7,314 nucleotides of DNA from Phycisphaerae bacterium SM23_33 (GCA_001303665.1 LJUF01000218.1:1-7314); one strand, 5' to 3'; positions 1 through 6,690 are shown, numbered from the stretch's first letter. Numbers and translations: made by a program. Notes: generated from the sequence alone by a model not told the origin.

Positions 1-1470
1 ACCAGGTCCAGGTCGCCGTCGCCGTCCACGTCGCCCAGGGCCACGGAGTTGGTGCCCTCGGCGTCCGTCGTGATGTCCATCCCCGACGCGAAGGCGCCGG
101 AGCCCCTGTTGAGGTACAGGCGGTTGGGCTCGTTCCAGTTCCCCGCCACCAGGTCCAGGTCGCCGTCGCCGTCCACGTCGCCCAGGGCCACGGAGTAGGT
201 AAAGTGGTCATCCATAGTGATGCCCGTGCCCCGTGTGAAGGCGCCGGAGCCGTTGTTGAGGTACAGGCGGTTGGGCGCCGCCCAGTTCCCCGCCACCAGG
301 TCCAGGTCGCCGTCGCCGTCCACGTCGCCCTGGGCCACGGAGTGGGTATAGTGCGCATCCGTCGTGATGTCCGAGCCCGTCACCGCGGCGAAGGGGTCTG
401 AGGTTCCGCTGTTGAGGTACAGGCGGTTCGCCTGGTAGTAGTTCCCCGCCACCAGGTCCAGGTCCCCGTCGCCGTCCACGTCCCCCACGGCCACGGAGGC
501 GGTCCAGGCGGCCTCGGCGGTGATGTCGGCGCCCGTGGCACCCGCGAAGGGGCTGGAGGTGCCGCTGTTGAGGTACAGGCGGTTGGGCTGCCCGTTGTTC
601 CCCGCCACCAGGTCCAGGTCGCCGTCGCCGTCCACGTCGCCCAGGAGCACCGACCGGGTATCGTGCGTGTCAACTGTGATGTCCGACCCCGCCGCGAACG
701 CACCGGAGCCGTTGCTGAGGTACAGGCGGTTCGCTGTCCCGTCGTTCCCCGCCACCAGGTCCAGGTCGCCATCCCCATCCACGTCGCCCAGGGCCAGGGA
801 GGTGGTGATGTGCGCGTCGGACGTGATGTCCGATCCCGTCACGCCGGCGAACGGGTCCGACGTGCCGTTATTCAGGTACAGGCGGTTCGGCTCTCCGACC
901 CACGCCTGACCGTCCGAGTACCCATAGTTCCCGCCCACCAGGTCCAGGTCGCCGTCGCCGTCCACGTCGCCCAGGGCCACGGAGTAGGTATGGTGGGCGT
1001 CGGAGGTGATGTCCGTGCCCGCGGCGAACGCACCCGAGCCGTCGTTCAGGTACAGGCGGTTCACGCCCTCGTTGCCCGCCACCAGGTCCAGGTCGCCGTC
1101 GCCGTCCACGTCCCCCAGGGCCACGGACCAGGTCTCGTGCGCATCGGAGGTGATGTCCAAGCCCGTGACGCCGGCGAAGGGATCGGGCGTGCCGTTGTTA
1201 AGGTACAGGCGGTTGGGCTGCTCATAGTTGCCCGCCACCAGGTCCAGGTCGCCGTCGCCGTCCACGTCGCCTAGGGCCACGGAGCGGGTGCCGTGCGCAT
1301 CCGTCGTCACGTCCGACCCCGTGACGCCAGCGAAGGGGTCCGGCGTGCCGTTGTTGAGGTACTGGCGGTTTCGCTCCCCGTAGTTCCCCGCCACCAGGTC
1401 CAGGTCGCCGTCGCCGTCGACGTCGCCCAGGGCCACGGAGTAGGTAAAGTGCGCGTCCGCCGTGATGTCC
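1..1470 (-). repeat. Ten in-frame direct repeats inside the VCBS gene
   Basis: The plus-strand core ACCAGGTCCAGG recurs at 1, 148, 295, 451, 607, 754, 937, 1081, 1237 and 1393. The spacings are 147, 147, 156, 156, 147, 183, 144, 156 and 156 bases, all multiples of three. About 45 bases around each core are nearly identical, while the sequence between cores varies. Two unit types explain most lengths. A 49-codon form carries NGSGAFAAG before the DIT segment, and a 52-codon form carries NGTPDPFAGVTG. The 183-base unit has nine extra codons (around YSDGQAWVG), and the 144-base unit has one codon fewer in its loop. These are protein-coding repeats, not CRISPR. Confidence 0.95.
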
Positions 1471-1691
1471 TCGCTGGAGGTGCCCTCCGGCAGCCCGCCG
1501 TAACGCGTCTCTTCCCAGTTCAGCAGCAGCGCCTGCTCCGCCGCGGACCAGTTGGCATTGGTGGCTGCGACGTCACACAGGTTCGTGCCGCTGAAGTCCT
1601 CCTCAAACGGCAGACCCGCGACAGCCAGCAGAAGCCGAGGCTCGAGGGGCTCGACAGCCGGCTGAATCCTCGCGTCATCCCGTGCCTTCAT
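1..1691 (-). CDS. VCBS/FG-GAP repeat surface protein, N-terminal part
   Basis: This is the first 563 codons of a large repetitive protein; its 3' end lies beyond base 1. The ATG at 1691-1689 follows a strong ribosome binding site (AAAGGAG, 7 bases upstream). Residues 14-23 read EPLEPRLLLA, matching the LEPR-XLL motif found near the N-terminus of long surface or secreted proteins in planctomycetes and some other bacteria; there is no classical signal peptide. Residues about 29-58 form a linker (FEEDFSGTNLCD...). From about residue 75 onward come ten units, each with the acidic core GDVDGDGDLDLV, then AGN, a variable loop, NRLYLN and a DIT segment. Such DxDGDGDxD loops are known calcium-binding elements of VCBS/FG-GAP beta-propeller blades, so an extracellular adhesion or structural role is inferred. 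Units are 48 to 61 codons long and all keep frame. The ligand is unknown. Family assignment is confident; function is not. Confidence 0.93.
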   Translation of the reverse strand, partial: MKARDDARIQPAVEPLEPRLLLAVAGLPFEEDFSGTNLCDVAATNANWSAAEQALLLNWEETRYGGLPEGTSSEDITADAHFTYSVALGDVDGDGDLDLVAGNYGERNRQYLNNGTPDPFAGVTGSDVTTDAHGTRSVALGDVDGDGDLDLVAGNYEQPNRLYLNNGTPDPFAGVTGLDITSDAHETWSVALGDVDGDGDLDLVAGNEGVNRLYLNDGSGAFAAGTDITSDAHHTYSVALGDVDGDGDLDLVGGNYGYSDGQAWVGEPNRLYLNNGTSDPFAGVTGSDITSDAHITTSLALGDVDGDGDLDLVAGNDGTANRLYLSNGSGAFAAGSDITVDTHDTRSVLLGDVDGDGDLDLVAGNNGQPNRLYLNSGTSSPFAGATGADITAEAAWTASVAVGDVDGDGDLDLVAGNYYQANRLYLNSGTSDPFAAVTGSDITTDAHYTHSVAQGDVDGDGDLDLVAGNWAAPNRLYLNNGSGAFTRGTGITMDDHFTYSVALGDVDGDGDLDLVAGNWNEPNRLYLNRGSGAFASGMDITTDAEGTNSVALGDVDGDGDLDL

Positions 1692-1698
1692 AACCTCG

Positions 1699-1705
1699 CT
1701 CCTTT
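1699..1705 (-). promoter_or_regulatory. Ribosome binding site of the VCBS gene
   Basis: The minus strand reads AAAGGAG, ending 7 bases before the ATG at 1691. It is the strongest Shine-Dalgarno match in the window and fixes the start codon of the repeat protein. Confidence 0.8.
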
Positions 1706-1784
1706 CGACCCGGACCGGGGAGGAATCCTCGCCCCTGCGCCTTGTCCAGTCCCCCGGGCGACGGACAAGGCCACTTCCGCGCGG

Positions 1785-1815
1785 AGCGTACCTCCGTTTG
1801 CGCTCACCCTGTCAA
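1785..1815 (-). promoter_or_regulatory. Alternative promoter closer to the VCBS gene
   Basis: The minus strand carries a perfect TTGACA (1815-1810) and, 19 bases on, TACGCT (1790-1785), matching three of six -10 bases. Spacer length and -10 are poor, but the -35 context CTTGACAGGG is identical to that of the promoter at 4331. An inverted repeat (CGGAG, five-base loop, CTCCG; 1782-1796) overlaps the -10 position and could be an operator or a hairpin. This promoter would give a leader of under 100 bases. Confidence 0.3.
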
Positions 1816-1929
1816 GCGGGCAGGCAGGCGTGTGCGGTGGTCTCCGGTCCCGGCGTGCAGGGAAATGGTCCTGAGGAAGGCCTGTTCGGACGCAATGTCC
1901 GGGAAGGTCTGCCGCAGGAGGTTCCACAT
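1804..1929 (-). CDS. Possible 41-residue open frame, unidentified
   Basis: From the ATG at 1929 the minus strand encodes 41 residues beginning MWNLLRQTFPDIASEQ, with the stop at 1806-1804. The frame is open further upstream to a TGA just before a run of seven T at 1996-2002, adding residues such as RLDEEGLAACVGRQW. The amino-acid composition looks protein-like (alternating hydrophobic and charged residues), but there is no convincing ribosome binding site and I do not recognise a family. It may be part of the VCBS gene leader, a small gene, or the tail of a frameshifted longer one. Low confidence. Confidence 0.2.
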   Translation of the reverse strand: MWNLLRQTFPDIASEQAFLRTISLHAGTGDHRTRLPARLTG

Positions 1930-2035
1930 GGTAGGCCGATCACTCACCCACTGCCGGCCAACACATGCTGCCAGACCCTCTTCGTCCAGGCGCAGAAAAA
2001 AACGCGGTCAAACAGCCCCACACCTGCAACCAAGT

Positions 2036-2063
2036 ATTTTACCGACAACGCCCCTTTTGTCAA
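2036..2063 (-). promoter_or_regulatory. Candidate sigma70-type promoter for the VCBS gene
   Basis: On the minus strand a perfect TTGACA (2063-2058) is followed after 16 bases by TAAAAT (2041-2036), which matches five of six bases of the -10 consensus. It lies in the AT-richest part of the intergenic region. Transcription would begin near 2029 and give an unusually long leader of about 340 bases before the VCBS start codon. The match is good, but use of this promoter is inferred. Confidence 0.5.
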
Positions 2064-2262
2064 TGCCTTACCGCAAGACATGGAGCCGGGGAATACGCGG
2101 AAATACGCAAGGAGCGCCAGTCACTGACGGTGAGGAGGGAATGGAAGAGTCCTGCGCTGAGGCAGTAGCGGCCCGAGCCGGAGCGGAGCGGAGGTGCCGC
2201 CGGTGGGGATTGTGGGGCGCCTCCTTCGGGCGCCAAAGCCGGCCAAGGGCGGTAAGGGCAGC

Positions 2263-2290
2263 TTGTTTTGCTGGGGTCCCCAAGTAAGAT
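2263..2290 (+). promoter_or_regulatory. Weak candidate promoter with palindrome, 609-aa gene
   Basis: TTGTTT (2263-2268), a 16-base spacer and TAAGAT (2285-2290) resemble a sigma70-type promoter at three and four of six positions. The spacer contains the perfect palindrome TGGGG-T-CCCCA (2272-2282), which could be an operator. It lies about 120 bases upstream of the start at 2412. Both elements are weak and no better plus-strand promoter was seen. Confidence 0.25.
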
Positions 2291-2400
2291 GTCGGCCGAG
2301 CCTGAGCCTGAGAAGTAGAATGTCGCCTTTCTTGCAGCGCGATTCTGGACGCTTGCGGCGGTGGATGGGCGGGGGCGGCCGGCGTCCGCGGGGGGCGCGT

Positions 2401-2405
2401 GGAGG
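2401..2405 (+). promoter_or_regulatory. Ribosome binding site deciding the 2412 start
   Basis: GGAGG lies 6 bases before the ATG at 2412. The in-frame ATG at 2361 lacks such a site and would add 17 Gly/Arg/Ala-rich residues, so 2412 is preferred. Confidence 0.75.
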
Positions 2406-2411
2406 TTGCAG

Positions 2412-4241
2412 ATGGCCAAGGTGAGTCGCTCACGCGGCCCGTTCGCCCGGTATCCGGACGGGTACTGCGAACGGGCGGCGGGCGTCATTGTCAATGGGCA
2501 CGTGATTACCATATCCACGGCCCACTTCGCCCGGCAGAAACTGACCGACCCCGGCGGTTCGGCAGAGAACCGGCGGCAGGCGTTCGTTTGTCTGAAGACC
2601 CTCATCGACGCCCAGATCGAGCGGCGCGTGATCGCCAAGCCCCTGAACGTCGCAGGGCTGGACGGCCGCGGCACGTGGTGCATGGCGGTAGGCGATACCA
2701 CCGGCAGCGGGCCGTCCTTCAACCTGGAGGACTTCATCGGCTCGGAGATCGTCCAGATTCTCCTGGAGGATCGGGTCAAGGACCACGGCGACTGGCCCAA
2801 GGGGCTGCAAGATCGGCTGGAGCGATGCCTGGCCAACGCCGTTCGCTGCGGCATGAGGCGCAGCGTGCGGCTCAGTTACACCAATCCGGTGGCGATGGGC
2901 ATCGAGTGTTCGGCCCTGGCCGGAGAGATGCTGGGGAGGGCCGAGTTCGTGGCCTACGCCCGCCGCCGGCTGGCGGGGTGGCGCGAGTTCACCGAGCGCG
3001 CCGGAACGTTCGAGGAGTTCAACTCCTCCTGCTACGGCGGGGTGACGCTGCCGCACATCGCCTACCTGGCCGAGTGGGCCCGGGACAAGGACATCCGGGC
3101 CCAGGCCCTGTCCATGGAACGGCTGTACTTCGATCATGTCTGCGATTTTCTCCACGGCCCCACCGGCGAGCTGTCCATGCCGCAGTCGCGGGCCTACTCC
3201 GACCGGCTGGCGGGCACGCAGCTCCACGACTACCTGAGCCACGTGCTGGTCGATCGCGGATTGGGAACCGAAGCGCGAGCGGCCGGCCTGGGCCCCCCGC
3301 CGGCCCGGCGGCGATTGGGCCGGCAATACTACTGTCACGCCACAAACAGGCAGATCCGGCGCCTGTTCCGGAGGTTCCGCCGGCCGCGGGAGACGCGCGT
3401 CTTCTGCGAGTGGATCGGGCGCGACCACGTAGGCCCGCTTCAGCAGGTGCCTCCGCCCTCCAAAGGCCCGCACACCCGCCGCCGGGAGCTGGTCAACTGG
3501 CGCGCGGAAGAGTTCTGCATCGGCTCCGTGAATGAGATCGACTGCTGGCAGGACCGCCGCGCCTTGGGCGGCTTCATCCGCACGCCCGCGGGCTCGGTCA
3601 TGGTCGCCTGGAAGCCGGTCATCGCCGTGCCCGGCCGCGACGAGGACGAGCAGGACCACCGCTGGCCCACGTTGATGTACTTCAACCTCTGCTGCGGGCA
3701 GGACCGGGGGACCGTGCTGGCGGGCGTGAGCCCGGTCCCGATCGACGGTCCGTGGCTGTGCGGGTCGCACTGGCGGCAGAAGGTGAGCGGGACGGTCCCG
3801 GGCGTGTCGGTGGACTTCGGGTTCGACATCGCCGGCCTGGGCCGGGGCGTGCGGCCGCCCCCGCTGGAGACCGGGCGGACGTGGCGACTCAACGTCGGGC
3901 GGTGCACCGTCAGCCTGCTGTTCATGGGCGGGCACCTCGGCGCCACGGAGGCCGTGCCGGAGGTTGCCAGGACGCGGAACGGCTGGCGGATTTCGCTGCT
4001 GCGGCAAGAGCACTTCGAGCTGGACTGGGCCCGCCCGCCGGAGGTCGGGCTGGCCTTCGTGCTGGACCTCTCACCCAGGGGCAAGGCGCCGGCACTGCTG
4101 GATGCGGCCTGGCGACTGTCCGGGACGGTCCTGAGCTGCGCGGCGACCGTCGGGCGCCGCCGCCTGAGCCTGCGATATGATCCTCCCGGAATCAAACGCC
4201 TGACGAGGCAGGCGAGGTTCTTTGACGTGCGAGAGTCGTGA
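2412..4241 (+). CDS. Uncharacterised protein, putative alpha/alpha-toroid plus beta-rich domain
   Basis: This is a 609-residue protein of unknown function, starting MAKVSRSRGPFARYPDGY. No signal peptide or membrane segment is visible, so it is probably cytoplasmic. Residues about 20-250 look helical and carry blocks reminiscent of alpha/alpha-toroid carbohydrate enzymes: YTNPVAMGIECSALAGEML (156-174), EEFNSSCYGG (202-211) and MPQSRAYSD (256-264). The EFNSxxYxG pattern with a following helix resembles repeat helices of heparinase-like lyases and related glycosidases. Residues about 300-325 are Arg-rich. Around 366-392, EEFCIGSVNEIDCWQDRRALGGF begins a beta-rich C-terminal half (to 609), like the beta-sandwich after a toroid in polysaccharide lyases. 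The fold is inference from sequence texture; no catalytic residues could be assigned. It stands alone, 176 bases before the next start, and is divergent from the VCBS gene. Coding status is confident; function is not known. Confidence 0.85.
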   Translation: MAKVSRSRGPFARYPDGYCERAAGVIVNGHVITISTAHFARQKLTDPGGSAENRRQAFVCLKTLIDAQIERRVIAKPLNVAGLDGRGTWCMAVGDTTGSGPSFNLEDFIGSEIVQILLEDRVKDHGDWPKGLQDRLERCLANAVRCGMRRSVRLSYTNPVAMGIECSALAGEMLGRAEFVAYARRRLAGWREFTERAGTFEEFNSSCYGGVTLPHIAYLAEWARDKDIRAQALSMERLYFDHVCDFLHGPTGELSMPQSRAYSDRLAGTQLHDYLSHVLVDRGLGTEARAAGLGPPPARRRLGRQYYCHATNRQIRRLFRRFRRPRETRVFCEWIGRDHVGPLQQVPPPSKGPHTRRRELVNWRAEEFCIGSVNEIDCWQDRRALGGFIRTPAGSVMVAWKPVIAVPGRDEDEQDHRWPTLMYFNLCCGQDRGTVLAGVSPVPIDGPWLCGSHWRQKVSGTVPGVSVDFGFDIAGLGRGVRPPPLETGRTWRLNVGRCTVSLLFMGGHLGATEAVPEVARTRNGWRISLLRQEHFELDWARPPEVGLAFVLDLSPRGKAPALLDAAWRLSGTVLSCAATVGRRRLSLRYDPPGIKRLTRQARFFDVRES

Positions 4242-4330
4242 GTTCCCCGGATCGCATGGGCGAAAGCGTGCCTTGAGGAACGGCGCGGAGGATGGGGGTG
4301 CGCGCTCCCCTGCGGGTCGCGGCGAAACGC

Positions 4331-4359
4331 TTGACAGGGGGCAGCGCAGGCGGTAGTCT
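4331..4359 (+). promoter_or_regulatory. Promoter of the SPOR/small basic protein gene cluster
   Basis: TTGACA (4331-4336) is perfect. A 17-base spacer leads to TAGTCT (4354-4359), which keeps the T, A and final T of the -10 consensus. Transcription would start near 4366, some 50 bases before the GTG at 4418. Because it lies downstream of the in-frame ATG at 4292, it argues against that longer start. Confidence 0.6.
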
Positions 4360-4417
4360 GCGTTGTCTGCGGGACCGGGCGGGCCCCGCGGGCGAAGCTG
4401 GGACGACGAGAACAGCC

Positions 4418-5191
4418 GTGGCCAGGAAAAGGCACTCCAAAGGGCTTTTCGAGGTGATCGGTCGGGGTTCGGTGAGGTCGAGCAAGCCACTGGGCGTACC
4501 GGGGTGGTTTGGGCAGGCCAAGCCGTATCAGCCGCCGCCGAAGCCTCCGCCTGCGCCGGAAGAATTGCCGCAGCGGGTGCAGCTGCGGGTGCCGGCGGCT
4601 GCGGCGGCTGCGCCGGCTGCGCCGGCTGCGCCCGGGGTGGAGCGGGTGATGTCCTATTCCCGTGGGCGGCTGCGGATTTCCCTGAATCAGGTCAGCACCG
4701 TGGTCTTCTTCGGGGCGCTGCTGGTGCTGCTCCTACTGGCCTTCATCCTGGGACGGCAGAGCGGGCTGGCGGCGGCCTCGGCCGACCCCGGGGAGGTCAG
4801 AAGCGGGCTCGACCAAGGCGCCACCACTCAGCCGCACGTCACGCCGCACCCCGGCCCGGAGCCGACCAGCCAGGGCGTGCGGCTCAGCGAGATGGTGCCC
4901 GACGACTACAGCCGCCCCAAGGGCCTGCAGTACCTGGTCATTCAGGACCTGGTGTGGACCCGCCAAGAGGCCGAGGACATAAAGGGATTTCTGTACAGCC
5001 ACGGGATCAACGCGACGATAGAGCGAATGGGACGCACGCGGACGTACCGCATCCGAGACACCAAGGGCTTCCAGAGCGACCGGTCGGAAGAGGCCAAGGA
5101 GTACAAGGCCCAGATCGAGCGCCTGGGCAAGGAATACAGGCGCCGCGGCCGGTACGACTTCGTCGGCGCCTGGTTCAAGCCGGAGCTGTAG
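4418..5191 (+). CDS. Single-pass membrane protein with SPOR-like C-terminal domain
   Basis: The protein is 257 residues from the GTG at 4418 (ARKRHSKGLFEVIGRGS...). A longer frame from ATG 4292 exists, but the promoter at 4331-4359 lies inside it and the added residues look like translated non-coding DNA. Order of parts: a basic N-terminus; a Pro/Ala-rich linker at about 36-72; one membrane helix at about 93-112 (VVFFGALLVLLLLAFIL); a low-complexity linker; and a C-terminal domain at about 170-254. That domain has a beta-alpha-beta-beta-alpha-beta order: strand QYLVIQ, helix RQEAEDIKGFLYSHGI, strands around ATIERM and TYRIRD, a charged helix SEEAKEYKAQIERLGKEY, and a last strand YDFVGAWF. This resembles SPOR domains, which bind peptidoglycan glycan strands at division sites. 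The topology implies an external C-terminus. The SPOR call is by pattern and needs a profile search. It is followed after 33 bases by the small basic protein gene. Confidence 0.8.
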   Translation: MARKRHSKGLFEVIGRGSVRSSKPLGVPGWFGQAKPYQPPPKPPPAPEELPQRVQLRVPAAAAAAPAAPAAPGVERVMSYSRGRLRISLNQVSTVVFFGALLVLLLLAFILGRQSGLAAASADPGEVRSGLDQGATTQPHVTPHPGPEPTSQGVRLSEMVPDDYSRPKGLQYLVIQDLVWTRQEAEDIKGFLYSHGINATIERMGRTRTYRIRDTKGFQSDRSEEAKEYKAQIERLGKEYRRRGRYDFVGAWFKPEL

Positions 5192-5193
5192 CC

Positions 5194-5209
5194 GAAACGC
5201 TTTCGTTTC
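5194..5209 (+). terminator. Stem-loop just after the SPOR-like gene
   Basis: GAAACG, a CTTT loop and CGTTTC form a perfect six-pair hairpin three bases after the stop codon. There is no T run, so it is not a classical intrinsic terminator. It could stabilise the upstream message or modulate translation of the next gene, which starts at 5225. Confidence 0.3.
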
Positions 5210-5224
5210 ACAGCGAGTTTCGCC

Positions 5225-5503
5225 ATGACAATGGATCGCACCTTGAAGACTCACGGCGGCCTGACCCGGACACGCAGCGTGCTGACGCGTACCGAGCGCA
5301 TCGCCCAGCTGGTCGAGGCAGGCAAGTTCGACCCGGAGAAAGACTCCCCGCTGGCGCTGCCCAAGATCAAGCTGCGTCACAGCAAGGCGGGGACGAAGAC
5401 GAAGAAGGTCGAGGAGAAGCCGGCCGAGGCGGCTGCGGCTTCGCCCGAAGGCGAAGAGGGCAAGCCGGCCGCCGCAGAGCCTCGCCGTCAGAAACCCGCG
5501 TGA
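5225..5503 (+). CDS. PVC-type small basic protein
   Basis: This is a 92-residue basic protein starting MTMDRTLKTHGGLTRTRSVL. The N-terminal pattern, with TMDRTLK, GGLTR, RSVLTRTERI and later SPLALPKIKLRH, matches the small basic protein family described in Chlamydiae, Verrucomicrobia and Planctomycetes (TIGR04137 as I recall it). Its molecular role is not established; a nucleic-acid or ribosome association is only guessed from its charge. The conserved part ends near residue 55. The rest (about 56-92) is a Lys/Glu/Ala/Pro-rich tail that appears longer than in the members I recall. A second ATG two codons in (5231) is a possible start. The ribosome binding site is weak. It sits between the SPOR-like gene and the aminotransferase in one probable transcription unit. 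Confidence 0.85.
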   Translation: MTMDRTLKTHGGLTRTRSVLTRTERIAQLVEAGKFDPEKDSPLALPKIKLRHSKAGTKTKKVEEKPAEAAAASPEGEEGKPAAAEPRRQKPA

Positions 5504-5594
5504 TGGCACCCCCGCGTGGGTTCTCGCCGCAACGGATGCGCCTGCGCCCTCGCCGGGTCGGGCAGCGGCGCTTCTGCGAAGGGAATGACGCGCC

Positions 5595-6690
5595 ATGTCC
5601 AAGCGCCCGCGCATCGCGGAGCGGATGAATCTGCTGGACGCCTCCGGCATCCGCAAGGTCTTCGACCTGGCGGCGAAGCTGCCCGACCCCATCAACCTGT
5701 CCATCGGGCAGCCGCACTTCGACGTCCCCGAGCCGGTCAAGGCCGAGGCCATCGGGGCCATCCGGCGCGGGTTCAACAAGTACACGCAGACGCAGGGCAC
5801 GGCCGAGCTGCGCGAGGCGGTCGCCCGGGCGGCCGCGGCTGAGTTCGGCTGGCACGACCCGTATCACCGGGCCGTCTTCGGCGAACGGGGTTACCTGATC
5901 ACCTCCGGCGTGTCGGGGGCGCTGACGCTGGCGTTTCTGGTGCTGGTACAGCCCGGCGACGAGGTGATCGTGCTGGACCCGTACTTCGTCATGTACGAGC
6001 ACCTGACGAACCTCACCGGCGGCACGCCGGTCATGGTGGACACGTATCCGGACTTCGCCCCGGACCCGGCGAAGATCGAAGCGGCCGTCACCGACCGCAC
6101 GAAGATGATCATCATCAATTCCCCGTGCAACCCCTCGGGGCGGGTGTATTCGGCCGAGGAGCTGAAGGGCATTGCCGGGGTCGCCGCCCCCGTTCGCCTC
6201 CATCGTGTCCTGCTACGACAACACGCTGCTGATGCGGGGCTTCTCCAAGACCTACGGCATGACGGGGTGGCGGATGGGATGGTGCACGGGGGCGGCCGAG
6301 ATCATCGAGAAGATGACCATGCTCCAGCAGTACAGCTTCGTGTGCGCCCCCAGCTTCGCCCAGGCGGCCGGCCTGGTGGCCATGCAGTGCGACATGTCGG
6401 CCCAGGCGGCCGCCTACAGGAAGAAGCGCGACATGGTGTACGAGGCCCTGCACGAACCCTTCGGCCTGCTCAAGCCGGGCGGGGCCTTTTATGCCTTCGT
6501 GTCCGCCCCCAAGGGCATGACCGGCACGCAGTTCGCTCAGCGCGCCATCGCCAACAACGTGCTGGTGATCCCCGGCAGCGTCTTCTCCCGGCGCGACACG
6601 CACTTCCGCATCTCCTACGCCACCACCGACGACAGACTCGCCCAGGGCCTGGAGATCCTGGTCCGCCTCGCCCAGGACGTCGCCGGATAG
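5595..6690 (+). pseudogene. PLP aminotransferase class I/II, internal deletion and frameshift
   Basis: The first frame (ATG 5595) encodes about 197 residues of a fold-type I aminotransferase: PINLSIGQPHFDVPEP, YTQTQGTAELREAV, the cofactor phosphate region ITSGVSGALTL (102-112), DPYFVMYEH and NSPCNPSGRVYSAEELKGIA with the conserved Asn179. Near 6185 the match jumps to another frame, resuming at PPFASIVSCYDNTLL with the PLP-lysine motif RGFSKTYGMTGWR (Lys codon 6247-6249) and ending FRISYATTDDRLAQGLEIL at stop 6690. About 20-25 residues are absent, including the DEIY segment whose Asp contacts the PLP ring nitrogen. The total of 1096 bases is one more than a multiple of three, so the missing piece should be 3n+2 bases (around 70). 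Homologues are typically about 385-390 residues and transaminate aspartate-like or aromatic substrates. As written it cannot give an active enzyme. A GAAGGGA ribosome binding site (5577-5583) precedes the start by about 11 bases. Confidence 0.88.

Larger units (their letters stand above)
1692..2411. other. Divergent intergenic region, no confident gene
   Basis: About 720 bases separate the minus-strand VCBS gene from the plus-strand 609-residue protein gene. The stretch near 2000-2110 is clearly richer in A+T than its surroundings, as expected for a regulatory region. It contains two candidate minus-strand promoters, one weak plus-strand promoter, small inverted repeats (for example 1782-1796 and 2216-2234) and a broken-looking minus-strand open frame. 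The longer open frames here have neither a good ribosome binding site nor a recognisable family. Confidence 0.6.

Noticed and set aside
1..1440. Regularly spaced repeats resembling a CRISPR array
   Set aside because: The spacings are all multiples of three, the variable parts are in frame, and the minus strand translates to VCBS units throughout.
380..1874. Several open frames antisense to or out of frame with the VCBS repeats
   Set aside because: They are repetitive shadows caused by the GC-rich repeat; only the frame from 1691 gives a recognisable family with a ribosome binding site.
1688..1927. 79-residue minus-strand frame overlapping the VCBS start by ATGA
   Set aside because: GTG start, no ribosome binding site, and a Pro/Arg-rich composition. 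The overlap looks accidental because the VCBS gene has its own strong site.
2216..2234. GC-rich hairpin (GGCGCC, seven-base loop, GGCGCC) as a terminator
   Set aside because: No T run follows on either strand and no gene ends nearby.
2430..4013. Long minus-strand open frame of 527 codons
   Set aside because: It is antisense to the 609-residue gene, rich in Gly/Ala/Pro/Arg with no motifs, and explained by the high GC of the opposite strand.
4242..4290. Terminator after the 609-residue gene
   Set aside because: Only a weak five-pair stem with a wobble (around GCATG/CGTGC) and no T tract.
4292..4417. Longer N-terminus for the SPOR-like protein
   Set aside because: A good promoter lies within it at 4331-4359, and the residues lack the texture of the rest of the protein.
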